A DNA stretch of 64,000 bases from Pinibacter sp031553495 (GTDB taxonomy: Bacteria > Bacteroidota > Bacteroidia > Chitinophagales > Chitinophagaceae), in NCBI GenBank assembly GCA_031553495.1, contig JAVBLN010000042.1, positions 1 through 64,000 on the forward strand, written 5' to 3'. Under the pieces are notes generated by a model. It was not told where the DNA came from. It did no database searches and saw only the letters and a program-made list of their open reading frames with translations. Both the position numbers and the translations under genes were made by a program. Shown here piece after piece: positions 30,723 to 41,900 of this stretch. The stretch's first letter is position 1; every line of letters begins with the position of its first letter.

Positions 30723-33700
30723 TTATTTTTCTTCCACTATTAACAGCCAGCCTTTTCCTTTTTTAACGGGAATTTCTTCGTTGATACCAAAGGTTTCAGA
30801 AGGCTGAAACGTAGATATTTCCTTAGCGTAAATGGAGGCTTTATTTTTATCAATACCCAATTTACTCCAATTAATACTCAGTTGCACTTTCACATCCTCG
30901 TTTGCCCAACTGGCGATAGCAATTAGCGCTTTCTTGTTTTTCTTGTAAACAGTAGCTTTCACATTTTCATTATTGGTAGTAACAGGGCAATTATCGCTCC
31001 AATAGCCTATCATTTCGGTGCCTTTCATACCAAAATCATCCCACAATTTCCATATTGGCCTCGGATCGCTGTCGGCGCTCCATGGCAACCGGTTTGTCAT
31101 GCCATAGATCATGCCACGCCAGGGATTGCCGCCGTCCTGCAGCATTTCGCCCATTAAGCCAAACGGAATGCCGCTTACTTCAGTGAGGTAGAAATCGGGA
31201 GTACCTTTTTCATAATCAAAGTATTCGCCAAACCACAGCCGGTTAAGATATGGGAAGTGCTCCATGTACAGGTTGGCGCTGTTGTTAAAGCCGTCACTTT
31301 TATTGAATTGATTAGCGGAATGTAAATCAATAATTCCCGGATGTCCGTCTTTTACAAGCACCCGTTTAATACGCTTCATGGTAATACGGTCGAATGCCAC
31401 ATCATCAAGGTAAATTCCGTCAATACCCACATTTTGGGTGAGCCAGTTCATTCCTTCCACGTAATAATTATGCCAGCGGTTCATTCCACTATTGATAATC
31501 GCGGCATCTCTTATTTCGGGTACGAACCACGCAGCTATGTAATCTTTACCAATATGCTCCTGCAGCCAGCTATATCCGCCGCCTTTGCCGGGAGAATATA
31601 CTTCATGGCCAAGACTTCTTAACGCGAAGGTTTCATAAGCGTGGTTCGACAATTCACGCACTGTATTATATATTTTTACCTTCAAGCCGCTACGGTGTGC
31701 TTCGTCCACATAATTTTTTAATTTTTTCCACTCTATAAACGGATAATTTATCCAGGGATTTACAGGCGTGGCATGATGTATATTAATAACCGTTGCGCCT
31801 GTTTGTTTAATTGAATCGATGCTGTTATACCTGTGGTAAAACCTTGTTTCCCATTGAAAATCTGTATTTATGGGGTGAAATGGCGTTATCAATAAATTGA
31901 AATTATAATAAAGCACGTCACCTTTTTTCATAGTTCGAAAACCGCTGTAAGCATTTACAAGTGTTGACGCATTTTTATTTTCAATTGTTATGCCTCCTTT
32001 ATTTTCATTGCCCCATGATGCCGGCAAAAGCAATGGTTTTTGCAAATAAAAATTTGTATTCAGCGGACGCACATATTTTTCATCCCGCAGCGAAAATTGC
32101 AACCCGGCATTTACATTTCCTATCCACGCTCCGTCCTGGTTTTTTTGAGCCACATCCCATTTCCATTCAAACTGTGGTGGTCTGTAGCCGCCTTTGTGTC
32201 CCAAGCCCATCATATAAGAAGCCGTCTCTTTCTTAAACGGGATATGCATTTCAATATCAGAAAAATCGATGTCCTTTAAAGCCGTAACTTTTACCGTGTA
32301 GGCTAAAAATCCATCAAACTCTAAAGATGCTCCTACATTTACTTCCAGGGCATCTGAAGTCAACAAAGAATTCCATTTTACAGTTCCCGGCGAGCGTTCT
32401 GTAAATGTGATTCCGGAAGGCTTTAAATCGATATTCTTTTCGTCTGATCTTTTTGTGAAATAGAAATGAATAGGCCCGGTCAAAAGATTTTCGGGAGAAT
32501 CTTTATAACCAGTCATTTCCTTTGTAAAAAAAGTTTGAATCTGTTTTGGGAACCCGTCATTGTTAATAATAATTTTTCTACCAAGCAGGCTCACCATTGT
32601 ATCACCTGAAGTTTGTAACGGAATATATGGTTTTATTACCTCGTTATTCTGAGCAAGTGTGGAATTGAGCCATTGCAATCGTGTTTGTTTCCAGGGTTCG
32701 CCTACTCCTCCATCTTCAAGCACTTTGTTGTTTACCCTTACCGTAATATTAATAATTGCGCCATCCTCATTTTGGGCACTCACCACGGCCTTACCTTTAT
32801 AAATGCCTGCGGGAATATCTTTTGGCACATCTACCGTACACCATAAAGGCTGTGTGGAATTTTCATTAACATTCACTACCGACACAAACGGCTTGCCGTC
32901 GTAAGCAATGCCATTGGTATTGATACAACTTATATTCTTTGAACTTATTTCCCTGCCACCGGAACTCTTTAAGCCTGTGAATTGTACTTTAACATCTTGC
33001 AGGTTTTTAAGCGCATACACTCCAAGCTGAAACGAATAATGTTCGCCTTTACAAGCATCTCCATTAAAGAAATTCTGTGATCCTTTCCGAATCCACCGCA
33101 AGGGCAGGTCATTTTTCATTCTTATAGGATGCAAACGGTCTTCAGGAAAAACAATAAATGATTTTCCCGCATGTTTCGTTTTCAGCGATTCCGTTTCGCT
33201 TTTCGTCGCAATTACCTCCATTGGGAAAAAAGTATCGAATGAATCGACAGCTTCCATGCGCAATACATTCACATTTACAGGAGTTGTTTTCACTAACGAG
33301 TTCAGCCATTCCGCTGAAGCGGTATGCTCTGGTTTTTGGTAAATACCTTTGGGGTAATTGCTACTGCCTTCGTTTACATATGGCAGATAGTATAAATAAT
33401 ATTCTCCTTTGCCCGAAACTGGTTGAAAATACACTTCTGCCTTCTCCCGGTTTAAGCTGAGAATATCTACATTTAATATTTTTTTCTTTGTTTTTGCATC
33501 TTGAAGTATGATCCTTTTTTCCTGAGGATTATCATCGTTGCGGCGCCAGGGAATGATGGCATGTGCAACATTTCCGCTTCCGGAAAATTGCATAACTACT
33601 CTATGATTTCCTAACGAATCCCTCTGCCAGCAATCGTTACAAACACCATAGGCAAGTTGTTGAGCCTGGCTGTAGCATGATATGCTGCTAAAAATAATTG

Positions 33701-33725
33701 TGATTATTAAAATGTTTTTCATCAT
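30723..33725 (-). CDS. large glycoside-hydrolase-like protein (GH123_N/DUF6067-like)
   Basis: Predicted exported glycan-active enzyme of 1000 residues with a signal peptide (1-21). Beta-rich N-terminal domains (LPLRWIRKGSQNFFNGDACKGEHYSFQLGVYAL, PLWCTVDVPKDIPAGIYKGKAVV) precede a central beta-sandwich. A TIM-barrel-like region lies at about 640-900: YHRYNSIDSIKQTGATVINIHH, VKIYNTVRELSNH, GIDGIYLDDVAFDR. The Asp pair in YLDDVAFDR sits where barrel hydrolases often keep catalytic acids. I place it near GH123_N/DUF6067-type proteins but cannot confirm the family or substrate. It follows the SusCD locus but lies beyond a terminator (33921) and a core repeat, so it may have its own promoter. Confidence 0.75.
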   Translation of the reverse strand: MMKNILIITIIFSSISCYSQAQQLAYGVCNDCWQRDSLGNHRVVMQFSGSGNVAHAIIPWRRNDDNPQEKRIILQDAKTKKKILNVDILSLNREKAEVYFQPVSGKGEYYLYYLPYVNEGSSNYPKGIYQKPEHTASAEWLNSLVKTTPVNVNVLRMEAVDSFDTFFPMEVIATKSETESLKTKHAGKSFIVFPEDRLHPIRMKNDLPLRWIRKGSQNFFNGDACKGEHYSFQLGVYALKNLQDVKVQFTGLKSSGGREISSKNISCINTNGIAYDGKPFVSVVNVNENSTQPLWCTVDVPKDIPAGIYKGKAVVSAQNEDGAIINITVRVNNKVLEDGGVGEPWKQTRLQWLNSTLAQNNEVIKPYIPLQTSGDTMVSLLGRKIIINNDGFPKQIQTFFTKEMTGYKDSPENLLTGPIHFYFTKRSDEKNIDLKPSGITFTERSPGTVKWNSLLTSDALEVNVGASLEFDGFLAYTVKVTALKDIDFSDIEMHIPFKKETASYMMGLGHKGGYRPPQFEWKWDVAQKNQDGAWIGNVNAGLQFSLRDEKYVRPLNTNFYLQKPLLLPASWGNENKGGITIENKNASTLVNAYSGFRTMKKGDVLYYNFNLLITPFHPINTDFQWETRFYHRYNSIDSIKQTGATVINIHHATPVNPWINYPFIEWKKLKNYVDEAHRSGLKVKIYNTVRELSNHAYETFALRSLGHEVYSPGKGGGYSWLQEHIGKDYIAAWFVPEIRDAAIINSGMNRWHNYYVEGMNWLTQNVGIDGIYLDDVAFDRITMKRIKRVLVKDGHPGIIDLHSANQFNKSDGFNNSANLYMEHFPYLNRLWFGEYFDYEKGTPDFYLTEVSGIPFGLMGEMLQDGGNPWRGMIYGMTNRLPWSADSDPRPIWKLWDDFGMKGTEMIGYWSDNCPVTTNNENVKATVYKKNKKALIAIASWANEDVKVQLSINWSKLGIDKNKASIYAKEISTFQPSETFGINEEIPVKKGKGWLLIVEEK

Positions 33726-33811
33726 AAACTATTGATCAGTAAATAATAATTTGACAAAAATATTTAAGAAGCAACATGCAAGTTAGGTAATAACATTTCG
33801 TTCAGTTCATT

Positions 33812-33869
33812 GATGCTGTTGAAGTGAGTGACACAACCGGAGCCCAATAGTAGCACTACCGCCGGTTCC
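33812..33869 (+). repeat. core intergenic repeat, class I (orientation A)
   Basis: Left direct repeat lost; AAGTGAGTGACACAACCGGA and CAATAGTAGCACTACCGCCGG intact. It lies between the GH-like gene and the DUF3472 gene. Confidence 0.88.
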
Positions 33870-33920
33870 ATAAATAAAATACTATTACATGTTGCATGAC
33901 AAATTTGATTATGCCGGTTT

Positions 33921-33954
33921 AAAAAAGTATAGCCCTGATTAGGCGAGGGCTACA
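33921..33954 (-). terminator. terminator downstream of the DUF3472 gene
   Basis: Minus strand TAGCCCT-CGCCTAATC-AGGGCTA followed by a T run, 52 bp after the DUF3472 stop. It probably ends the SusC-to-DUF3472 transcript. Confidence 0.85.
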
Positions 33955-34005
33955 CTTTGATTTTTCAGACGCATTAAAAAACAACTACATGCTCTCAAGG
34001 CTGTA

Positions 34006-35121
34006 TTAAGGACGCAAATCGTGCAATTCAAAAATCTTTACCGGCGATACCTGGTTAAAAATATCCGTGATCTGTAATGTGACATAATAATTCTGATTCT
34101 TGAGTTCGATGCCCTGCACATGTAAATCCACCATGGTCAATTGGGGATCTATTCCGTAGCTTTCGGCCAAAGGCGTTCCTGTGCAGGCGGCATTATTATA
34201 CAATGCAACCTTATAACCCAACTGTGGCATTTGCTCATCGGTTATCGTCCATGTTACATGCACCGTATGGGCGTTCTTACTATAGTATGCACCCAGATCG
34301 TATATTGCCGGAGTGCTTATAATGGTAGGCTTCGCAGGCATCTTAACCGCGAACTTATACTTATCCGGGCCGGTTTGGGTGCCGCAGGAACTTAGCTGTA
34401 CCCCGTCATCGCCCAGCTTTTTGGCCAGCCAGGAACCGGTACCGGCAGAAGCTACCAACGTATCAGGATGCAACCACTCTCCGTTTTCTTTCAGCATCCA
34501 ATAGCTTTTGTAATTTCCAACGCGGGTGCGTTTCTTTTGATCAGCAAAATTTTCAAGAAAACTGCCGATATCGCCATGCAGTTTCGCGTTTGTTTCAGGT
34601 ATATCAAAAGTTACATAATGCTTCCATTTGTTTTGTGCGTGATCATACATCCAGTAGCCGACACGCGTAAGTGTATCAAGGCCGTTGTTCCAGCAGCGAA
34701 CAATATTTGTGTACCATCTATCCGGAAGCCAGCCAAAATCGTTGTGAGAATGCAATCCGGTACCTTCGCCGCCAAAACCTGATACATAGGTTTCTTTATC
34801 TTTATATCCCGCCACTATTTGTATCTTATTGGGAAAATCCCATATCGAAAAAATATTATTGCCTTTTCGCTTTTCATTCAATCCGGCCTGTTGTATGCCG
34901 CAATATCCACCACTCTTTCCTATTCCAAACTGGATAGAACACGCGTAAGTATAAGGCGCTATTCCATTTGACGGAAACATTACATCGGCCATCATTAAAA
35001 CACCCGATTCCTTTTTCATATTGTTGGTGCCTACATATGGCCCCCACTTGGGGCAGGTAGTTTGAGATGTGGCAGTGAGTGTAGCAATGCAGAGGATGAT
35101 ACCTGCAAGAATTGTTTTCAT
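34006..35121 (-). CDS. DUF3472 domain protein, exported
   Basis: Probable surface or periplasmic carbohydrate-related protein. The start is set at the ATG at 35121 (MKTILAGIILCIATLTATSQ), which begins with a signal peptide; the frame extends 23 codons upstream without one. The DUF3472 core is seen in YCGIQQAGLNEKRKGNNIFSIWD, FGGEGTGLHSHNDFGWLPDRWYTNIVR and SFLENFADQKKRTRVGNYKSYW. A C-terminal Fn3/Ig-like domain follows (about 285-371). It is the last gene of the first SusCD cluster before a terminator. Confidence 0.8.
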   Translation of the reverse strand: MKTILAGIILCIATLTATSQTTCPKWGPYVGTNNMKKESGVLMMADVMFPSNGIAPYTYACSIQFGIGKSGGYCGIQQAGLNEKRKGNNIFSIWDFPNKIQIVAGYKDKETYVSGFGGEGTGLHSHNDFGWLPDRWYTNIVRCWNNGLDTLTRVGYWMYDHAQNKWKHYVTFDIPETNAKLHGDIGSFLENFADQKKRTRVGNYKSYWMLKENGEWLHPDTLVASAGTGSWLAKKLGDDGVQLSSCGTQTGPDKYKFAVKMPAKPTIISTPAIYDLGAYYSKNAHTVHVTWTITDEQMPQLGYKVALYNNAACTGTPLAESYGIDPQLTMVDLHVQGIELKNQNYYVTLQITDIFNQVSPVKIFELHDLRP

Positions 35122-35183
35122 ATTGATGATTTTAAATGATTCCTTTTGAATCTGTTTGAACTTAGATATATAGGCAAAGGTAT

Positions 35184-35308
35184 GTACCAAGGTCGTTGTT
35201 TTTCTATTTTTGTCTTCATGAATACCACAGCTTATAATTGTTATACCGGCTGTGGTTTTTCATGGCATCATCGTTGTGTCACTCACTTGTACTGTATTTT
35301 TTCATGGC
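35184..35308 (-). repeat. core repeat, class I with insert (orientation B)
   Basis: Related to the expanded copies at 23183 and 24756 (ACCAAGGTCGTTG, TTTTCATGGCATCATCGTTG) but with a diverged insert. Confidence 0.82.
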
Positions 35309-35381
35309 AACATTTGGCTGCAAAAATAAACTTCTCAAATATCAACCAGGCCGGCAAACAGGACATACTTCTGCATAATGC

Positions 35382-35450
35382 ACAATAGCGAACAAACCGT
35401 TGAAGAGTGCGACGCAACAAAAGTTCAATAGTAGCAATGCCGCCGGGCTC
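35382..35450 (+). repeat. core intergenic repeat, class II (orientation A)
   Basis: GAAGAGTGCGACGCAACAAA centre, TTCAATAGTAGCAATGCCGCC right repeat. Confidence 0.82.
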
Positions 35451-35511
35451 ATAATAAAAATACGTCTTATATTGATGACCTGATTAATAATCTTACAAAC
35501 AGTTCCTTAAC

Positions 35512-36615
35512 TTACCTGTGAGTAACATTCAATAGTTTTATATTCAAGAAATATGCCCCGGGAACCAGCACCCGCATGGGTATTCTTAAAGAATAATCAT
35601 ATAGATCATCTTTGAAATAGCCTAAAAAGTTGGGATCTGAGGTTCCTTTATATAAATTTCCGGCGGGGTTTCCACTCCATCCTTTGGTAGTGCTGTCTAT
35701 GTGTACAAACTTCGTGGGAAGCCTGTAATACATATTATATCCATTTCCCAGGCTCTCAATGGGAAATGGCACTAGAGGATAATTCAAATACATTGCCGTA
35801 TCCAGGGCCTTAAAAGTATCAGGCGCATAATCCTGCAAATTTTGAAGATACGGCGGTTTCGGATTTAATCCTGAATTTGGCCTTTTCATAATTTCATTAT
35901 TAGCGGGACTGAAAACCACTCCATTTTTGTCTGTAATTTTTATAGTAACCGCGTTAGGCGTATCGGCAACTCTTGTAATGGTCTCCGTTACAAAAGGATT
36001 GTTATTGCCGTTATAAAGAGCACCAAATGGCGCCCCGGATGCTGTATTGGCAATTAGCATGGACAAACTGTAAGAACCCGGTTCCGGAGTAGTTTCAAAT
36101 GTTTCGCCATCAATAATATCAAGCGTCATAGCTTTTTTCAGTTCCTGTGTGCCTGCAATATTGGTGACTTCAAGGTCCATCATATATTTACCAACGGGCA
36201 GATAATAAGTAGCGGCATTTGCCTGAATAACTCCGCTAGTCTCGTTTACTACAATAGGCGGAAGATCCTGTGTGGCGCGTTTTTTCATAACTGTAGCATA
36301 CGAAGTATCTGTTTTTGAATCATATACCGCAGTCCATACATCAACCGGATATGTTTTACTAAAGAGCGTATCCACAATCTTTCCGCTTTCATCATATATG
36401 TGTGTCCATTTTACTTTTAAGGGAATACTTGAACCATCTGATACCAGTGAATTTGAAGAAGCGGTAGACCCTTTTTTAATAGTAAATGTGCTAATAGCAT
36501 ATTGCATTGTGGAACTTATAAACCCATTTTGATATTTAGTACAGCCTGGCGTAAAAATAAGGATAGCCATTACTGTTATACAGATATTTTTAATTTTATT
36601 CTCAATCCTTTTCAT
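35512..36615 (-). CDS. PUL-associated lipoprotein (possibly DUF5007-like)
   Basis: Surface lipoprotein of 367 residues. The start is the ATG at 36615 (MKRIENKIKNICITVMAILIFTPGC); a lipobox LIFTPGC marks Cys25 as the lipidation site. The rest is beta-rich, with two Ig-like halves and no visible catalytic motif. It resembles the DUF5007-type proteins that accompany fasciclin proteins in SusCD loci, but that family call is tentative. It most likely binds glycan at the cell surface. It is third after susD on the same strand. Confidence 0.75.
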   Translation of the reverse strand: MKRIENKIKNICITVMAILIFTPGCTKYQNGFISSTMQYAISTFTIKKGSTASSNSLVSDGSSIPLKVKWTHIYDESGKIVDTLFSKTYPVDVWTAVYDSKTDTSYATVMKKRATQDLPPIVVNETSGVIQANAATYYLPVGKYMMDLEVTNIAGTQELKKAMTLDIIDGETFETTPEPGSYSLSMLIANTASGAPFGALYNGNNNPFVTETITRVADTPNAVTIKITDKNGVVFSPANNEIMKRPNSGLNPKPPYLQNLQDYAPDTFKALDTAMYLNYPLVPFPIESLGNGYNMYYRLPTKFVHIDSTTKGWSGNPAGNLYKGTSDPNFLGYFKDDLYDYSLRIPMRVLVPGAYFLNIKLLNVTHR

Positions 36616-36685
36616 GGTGAGCAATTCTTTATTTTTTTAAACCGATTAAAAAACGAAACTGATTATGTTATCTTTCTTTTTCTTA

Positions 36686-37393
36686 TTACTTTCTAAAAAA
36701 TAATATATGGCTTGCTTTATGGAGCACATTCAAAATTCCATTTTGAGTTTTTATACCGGATGTTTGCACCAGGGTATGAGTTCCCACCTCTGCCGGCACA
36801 TCGCCAATTTTATTGGAAGGATCAATATCATAATGCGCCCATAAGTGAGTATAATAAACCAGTTGTGGAATAGTGGACACCTGTGAGCTATAACCTCTGT
36901 AAGGGTCATAAGTATATTCGTATGATACTACAGCAGTGTCATTTGCCAATTGGGTAGGATAAGCTACTCCTGCCACCGTCAACACATCATATGTCAACGG
37001 CTTATTGATCAGATACATTAACAGAGAATCGCGAGTGCCATCTTTATTATTTTTAATATAATAGATTAGTGAGTCGAGACCAAACTGCGCATATTGGTCA
37101 TAGGTATGCTGTACAAATAGAGTTCGTTTTGATAAATATTTATAAATCGCCCCGTTTGCTGGAGCGAAAAAGGTAGTACCATTGGCATTGATTTTGTCCT
37201 TGAAACCGGCAGCATCTATCAACTGGACAAGCGTATCGAAACCAGGAATACTATTCAACACATCATAAGTGCTGGTTTGCTTATACATATTAGTGTCTTG
37301 CACAATTCCTCCTACTATGTAATTGTTTTTTTTACAGGATACAAACGGAAGAAATATAATCGTTATCAGTATAATTGAAATTGCTGTTTTCAT
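36686..37393 (-). CDS. fasciclin domain lipoprotein
   Basis: Surface lipoprotein of 235 residues with lipobox FLPFVSC (Cys20). One FAS1 domain follows: TYDVLNSIPGFDTLVQLIDAAGFKDKINANGTTFFAPANGAIYKYL near the start and THTLVQTSGIKTQNGILNVLHKASHILFF at the end. FAS1 domains mediate adhesion or glycan binding. It lies 30 bp after susD and belongs to the same polysaccharide-utilisation operon. Confidence 0.88.
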   Translation of the reverse strand: MKTAISIILITIIFLPFVSCKKNNYIVGGIVQDTNMYKQTSTYDVLNSIPGFDTLVQLIDAAGFKDKINANGTTFFAPANGAIYKYLSKRTLFVQHTYDQYAQFGLDSLIYYIKNNKDGTRDSLLMYLINKPLTYDVLTVAGVAYPTQLANDTAVVSYEYTYDPYRGYSSQVSTIPQLVYYTHLWAHYDIDPSNKIGDVPAEVGTHTLVQTSGIKTQNGILNVLHKASHILFFRK

Positions 37394-37423
37394 TCCAAAA
37401 CTTTTTTAGTTATCTGGTTAGAT

Positions 37424-38953
37424 TTAGTTATACTTGGCCCAATATGGGTTTTGTGTGAGCAGATTGTCGTACGGAAATAAGCTTTTCATATTAATCGGCC
37501 AGTAATATCCTTTATTCAAAATTCTATCAGGAGTATATTCAAGTCTTCTTTCCAGCAGGCTTTGTACTTTTTCTGTACGGATCAGATCGTAAAAAAACTG
37601 GCCTTCGCCAATCAACTCCCTTCCCCGTTCCATTACAATTTCATCACGCATATTATACGTATTACCAATGGTCTTATAATGATCTATCCCTGCACGATCT
37701 TCCGTCATAGCAAGCAAAGCTCTGGCACCTTCCAGATCTTCAAGATTGGCAAGCGCTTCTGCATCTAATAAAATAATATCAGACAGGCGGAACAATACAA
37801 GATTATTATTGAGATAGGGATATGCCTTGGAGTCAGGCGACTGGTAGATAAAATCACTATACTTGGTTAGCAGATACCCTTCCCCATCGCCCCCGCTTGC
37901 CGAAACATCCATCAATATTGCCTTAAAACGTGCATCATTGGTAGTGTCCTCATAAAGCCAGCTTATTTGTCCTTCTTTAGTAGCTACCCAGCAACTGGCT
38001 TTCCTGTCATCGACTAATGCGTCTTTTAAAAATGTGCCAAAGAAACCGAATTTAGCTTCTGCCCATGAGTTATCATTTTTAAAATTCGGATCGTTTTCTG
38101 CATACAGCATTGATATAACAAAGATGTTTTCTGCTGATCCTTTACTATTCCAGATATTGGAATATGTGGCCATTGGCTCAAGGCTATATTTGCCACTATT
38201 AATAACCTTCTGGCAATACACATGTGCGCTGTCATACTTGTGTTGCCAGGCAAAAATATGAGCCATTAGCGCATAACCACCATCTTTATTAGCTCTTACA
38301 GGATTATCTGACGGATCGGATAAATAGTTTACTGCCATTCTCAAGTCCCTCAAACAACTGTCGAGTACCTCATTTTCCGCAGTGCGCGGGATGGGTGGAA
38401 TATTACCATAATCAGCCCCGTCAAATGTTTTGGTTACGTAAACAGGATCTCCCCAAACCCGGATCATATAGAAATAAGCAAAGGCCCTCATAAATAAAGC
38501 TTCACCCAAAAACTCATTCCTGGTATCTTTGGATTGAAATAGCGATGCAGGCATTTTGGGCACTTCCTGTAATATTAAATTAGACTGAGCTACCAATTGA
38601 TAAAAACGGCTCCAGTTATGTAGTGACCCACCCAAATACGGAACATAAGAAAAATTAAATTTCTTCTGAGGTGTTATAGAAGACAGTTTCCATTCAGAGT
38701 GCGCAGGTGCAAATACCCCTGAAGCCAAGTCGCCAAAAATAAAATGAGACGCATCGGCTCTTAAGCACGAACGCAATTGCCCGTACAGGTCTAATGTCGC
38801 CTGGTCAACCGCATGCTCCGATTTCCAGAACTCTTCACTATAAGTTGACCCAATTGGTGCCGTATTAATTTGTTTATTGCAGGATGTGCCTATCAGTATA
38901 AAGATACACAGCACCCAAAAAACATTTTTTATAAAATAGTTTTGCCTATTCAT
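37424..38953 (-). CDS. SusD-like surface glycan-binding lipoprotein (locus 1)
   Basis: Binds oligosaccharide and closes over the SusC pore as a lid. The 509-residue lipoprotein has lipobox IGTSC (Cys25). Family blocks: SRFYQLVAQSNLILQEVPKM, FLGEALFMRAFAYFYMIRVWGDPVYVTKTF, and the C-terminal IVMERGRELIGEGQFFYDLIRT. It directly follows SusC (21-bp gap). Substrate is not deducible from the sequence. Confidence 0.95.
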   Translation of the reverse strand: MNRQNYFIKNVFWVLCIFILIGTSCNKQINTAPIGSTYSEEFWKSEHAVDQATLDLYGQLRSCLRADASHFIFGDLASGVFAPAHSEWKLSSITPQKKFNFSYVPYLGGSLHNWSRFYQLVAQSNLILQEVPKMPASLFQSKDTRNEFLGEALFMRAFAYFYMIRVWGDPVYVTKTFDGADYGNIPPIPRTAENEVLDSCLRDLRMAVNYLSDPSDNPVRANKDGGYALMAHIFAWQHKYDSAHVYCQKVINSGKYSLEPMATYSNIWNSKGSAENIFVISMLYAENDPNFKNDNSWAEAKFGFFGTFLKDALVDDRKASCWVATKEGQISWLYEDTTNDARFKAILMDVSASGGDGEGYLLTKYSDFIYQSPDSKAYPYLNNNLVLFRLSDIILLDAEALANLEDLEGARALLAMTEDRAGIDHYKTIGNTYNMRDEIVMERGRELIGEGQFFYDLIRTEKVQSLLERRLEYTPDRILNKGYYWPINMKSLFPYDNLLTQNPYWAKYN

Positions 38954-38974
38954 TTTAGTCTTTTTTTTGTGTTG

Positions 38975-41900
38975 TTAGAATTGGATGTCGAGGCCAAAAG
39001 TGAATTTGCGTGGTTGTGGATACAGCCCTCCGGAATAAACACCAAGCTGATTAACTGATTCGGGATCAGGCATTGTATTGTTTTTGTTCTTTAGTATTAG
39101 CAGATTATCAAACATTGCATAAGCCCTTACATTTTTCAGAAATAATCTTTTGGAAATAGCGAGGGGTAATTGATACCCTAATATTACTGTCTTCACTTTA
39201 AAATAGCTTCCATCCACATTCCACATACTTGAAAATGGCCAGAACTGGCTATAATAACCTGCAAAAGGATTGATAGCGGGGAAATTGGCAGCATAGCCGG
39301 GATCTTTGGCTTTTTCCGGAGTCCAATAATCAATACCATCCAGTATGGGTAATCTCCGGTTTGCAAACTTTTCAAGGCTTCCGCCAAAGTTGTTAAACTG
39401 TTGTTGCTGGAAGGTGTTTACCACTGTTCTTTTCCAGGTAAAAGTGCAAAAGATGGTTAAAGAAAAGTTTTTGTATGTAAAATCATTTGTAAGCCCTCCC
39501 GTAAATTTCGGATTGGGATTACCCATAGGAATACGGTCGCCATACTGATCACCATTATCCTCATCAGTCCACACATCATAATCACCGTTCACATCTTCCC
39601 AAATAGGGTCACCCGGCTGTACTTTGTGGCTTCCTTTGAAATAAGTTATCGCTTTCCCGGTAAGCGGATTAAAAGGGATTTCATTTGAATTGTTGTACAC
39701 GCCCTCATACTTCATCTGGTACAATTCATAAATGGGCTGGCCCACCGCAAACAATCTGGCATAACCATAACCATCATTTACCACAAAAGTGCGGTTGTTG
39801 TTAGGTAACCTGGCAATGGCATTTTTGTTATATGACAATACCAACTGAGTATTCCACTGCAGTTTGCTGGCATTCGATAAATTCCTTGTATTAATAGAAA
39901 GATCAACACCGCGATTGCTTACCCACAAATCATGCGCATTAAATGATATTTTAGAAAATCCGGTATAAAACGGAAGCATGAAATTGTAGTAATCATCTTT
40001 TGATATTTTATCATAAATATCGGCTGTGACATTAATTCTGCTGTTAAGAAAATATACATCTATACCAAGATTTTTCTGTTCCGTTCTGGCCCAGGTAAGG
40101 TCATCTTTAGTTAACCCGTTATTATAACTTGGCTGTATAGCCGCATTTCCATCGTATGTTCCCGGAACAATATACGAGTTATATGGAGCGTAAAAATCGC
40201 CGGATTGTGATCCTGAAATGCCCCAGGTTGCACGTATTTTCAAATAATTTATAATATTCCTTTCTTTCAGGTTCTGCATGAATTTCTCATCTGAAACCAG
40301 CCAGCCTGTACCAATAGCGGGAAAATATCCCCATTTGGAATCTTTACCAAAGCGAGAGGACGCATCGCCGCGATATGACAGATACAAAAGATATTTTTTG
40401 TTATAATCATATTGCACCTGGCCCATAATTGAAAGCAGGCCGTCTTTGGAGTAATAAGAACTGGCAGATAAATCCGTCTGCGGAATTCCTGTTACTACAC
40501 TTATATCGTTTGAAGGCACATTATAGCCCGCCGCAGAGTTTCCGGAACTCACATCGCTGGTAAATTGCTGGGCAGCCGTAATTACCAGGTTGTGCGTTCC
40601 GTTTTTACCGGAAAACAGTTTCTTGGCATAGTTCACATTATTCGACATGAAATAGGTAGTATAATTTCTTCTGTCGCTCTCTGCATAAGATGGCTGCACG
40701 GCAGGCTTGTTAAAAGCATCAGAATTACCAACTATAATTGCATCAATATTTGATGGAGAGAAATAATCAACATTCGAAACAGTCTGATTCATCGACCCCT
40801 GGAAAGTATATCTTAAATCGTGCCTGATGGCATAATTTACTGTGGCGGAAATTGTGTAATAATCAGTTATATGCTTATTTCTTACCTTACTATTTACACC
40901 AGTAAAAGTTGAGGAATCAAATTCATTTAGCAGAAAAAATGATGTTGGTTGCGATGATCCGGAGAATGGTGTGTTGTTATCCGTATTGTAAAATTTTTTC
41001 CCGCTGCTTTTGTCATTCTTAGAAAATCCTACTATCAATTGCGTATTTAACTTTGGCGTTATTTTAAGATCAAAATTGCCCCTTAATGAATAACGTTTTA
41101 GTCCATACTGCCTGATAATTCCTTTATCATCATAATAGTTCATATTAACACGGTAATTAACCAGATCGTTAGCCCCGGATACCGTTCCATCTATATTGCC
41201 GATTCTCCCTGTTTGATAAAAAAGCCCCTGCCAGTCGGTTGCATTATTAAAATGAGGATTAAGGCTGTCTGTAAGCAATTGAGGAAGGTTGTTCAATTGA
41301 TCCTGCTTAGCCATAGAAGCATATTGGTCAAGTATACTCATTTTCAACCTTCTTTCCTCCGATCCGGTATAAGTCTTAATTAGCTTCGGCTTACTAACCA
41401 TGCCATAATAAGCATTCACTCTAAACTCAGGAACAGCAGATTTGCCTCTTTTCGTTTTAATGTATATAACACCATTTGCTCCCCTCGATCCCCAGGCGGC
41501 AGTGGCAGCGGCATCCTTTTGCACATCCACGCTTTCTATATCATTAATGTTAATGCCCGCCAGGTAATTGGTTCCTGTAGTATAAGAATCGCCGTTTATA
41601 TCCTCAGGATTCACCGGTATTCCATCAATAATGTATAAAGGACCACTCATCGCCTGCGCCTCCGACACATAAGTATTATCGCCTATACCGGTATTCACAC
41701 GGGAATTACCTCTTACAACCACCGTTGGCGCCACACCGGGTTCAGCCGAAGTAACCTGCACATTCAGACCCGCCACACGCCCCTGCAATAATATATCGGC
41801 GCTGGCTGCCGGCATATTTTCCAATACCTTGCCCGACACACTTGAAATGGCCGTGGTAGTAGCTTTTCTGCTTTGCCGCTGAACACCCACCACCACTACT

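Larger units (their letters stand above)
35122..35511. other. spacer with two core repeats
   Basis: This 390-bp gap in the first SusCD cluster holds an expanded class I copy (35184-35308) and a class II copy (35382-35450) in inverted orientation. No gene is seen. Confidence 0.6.
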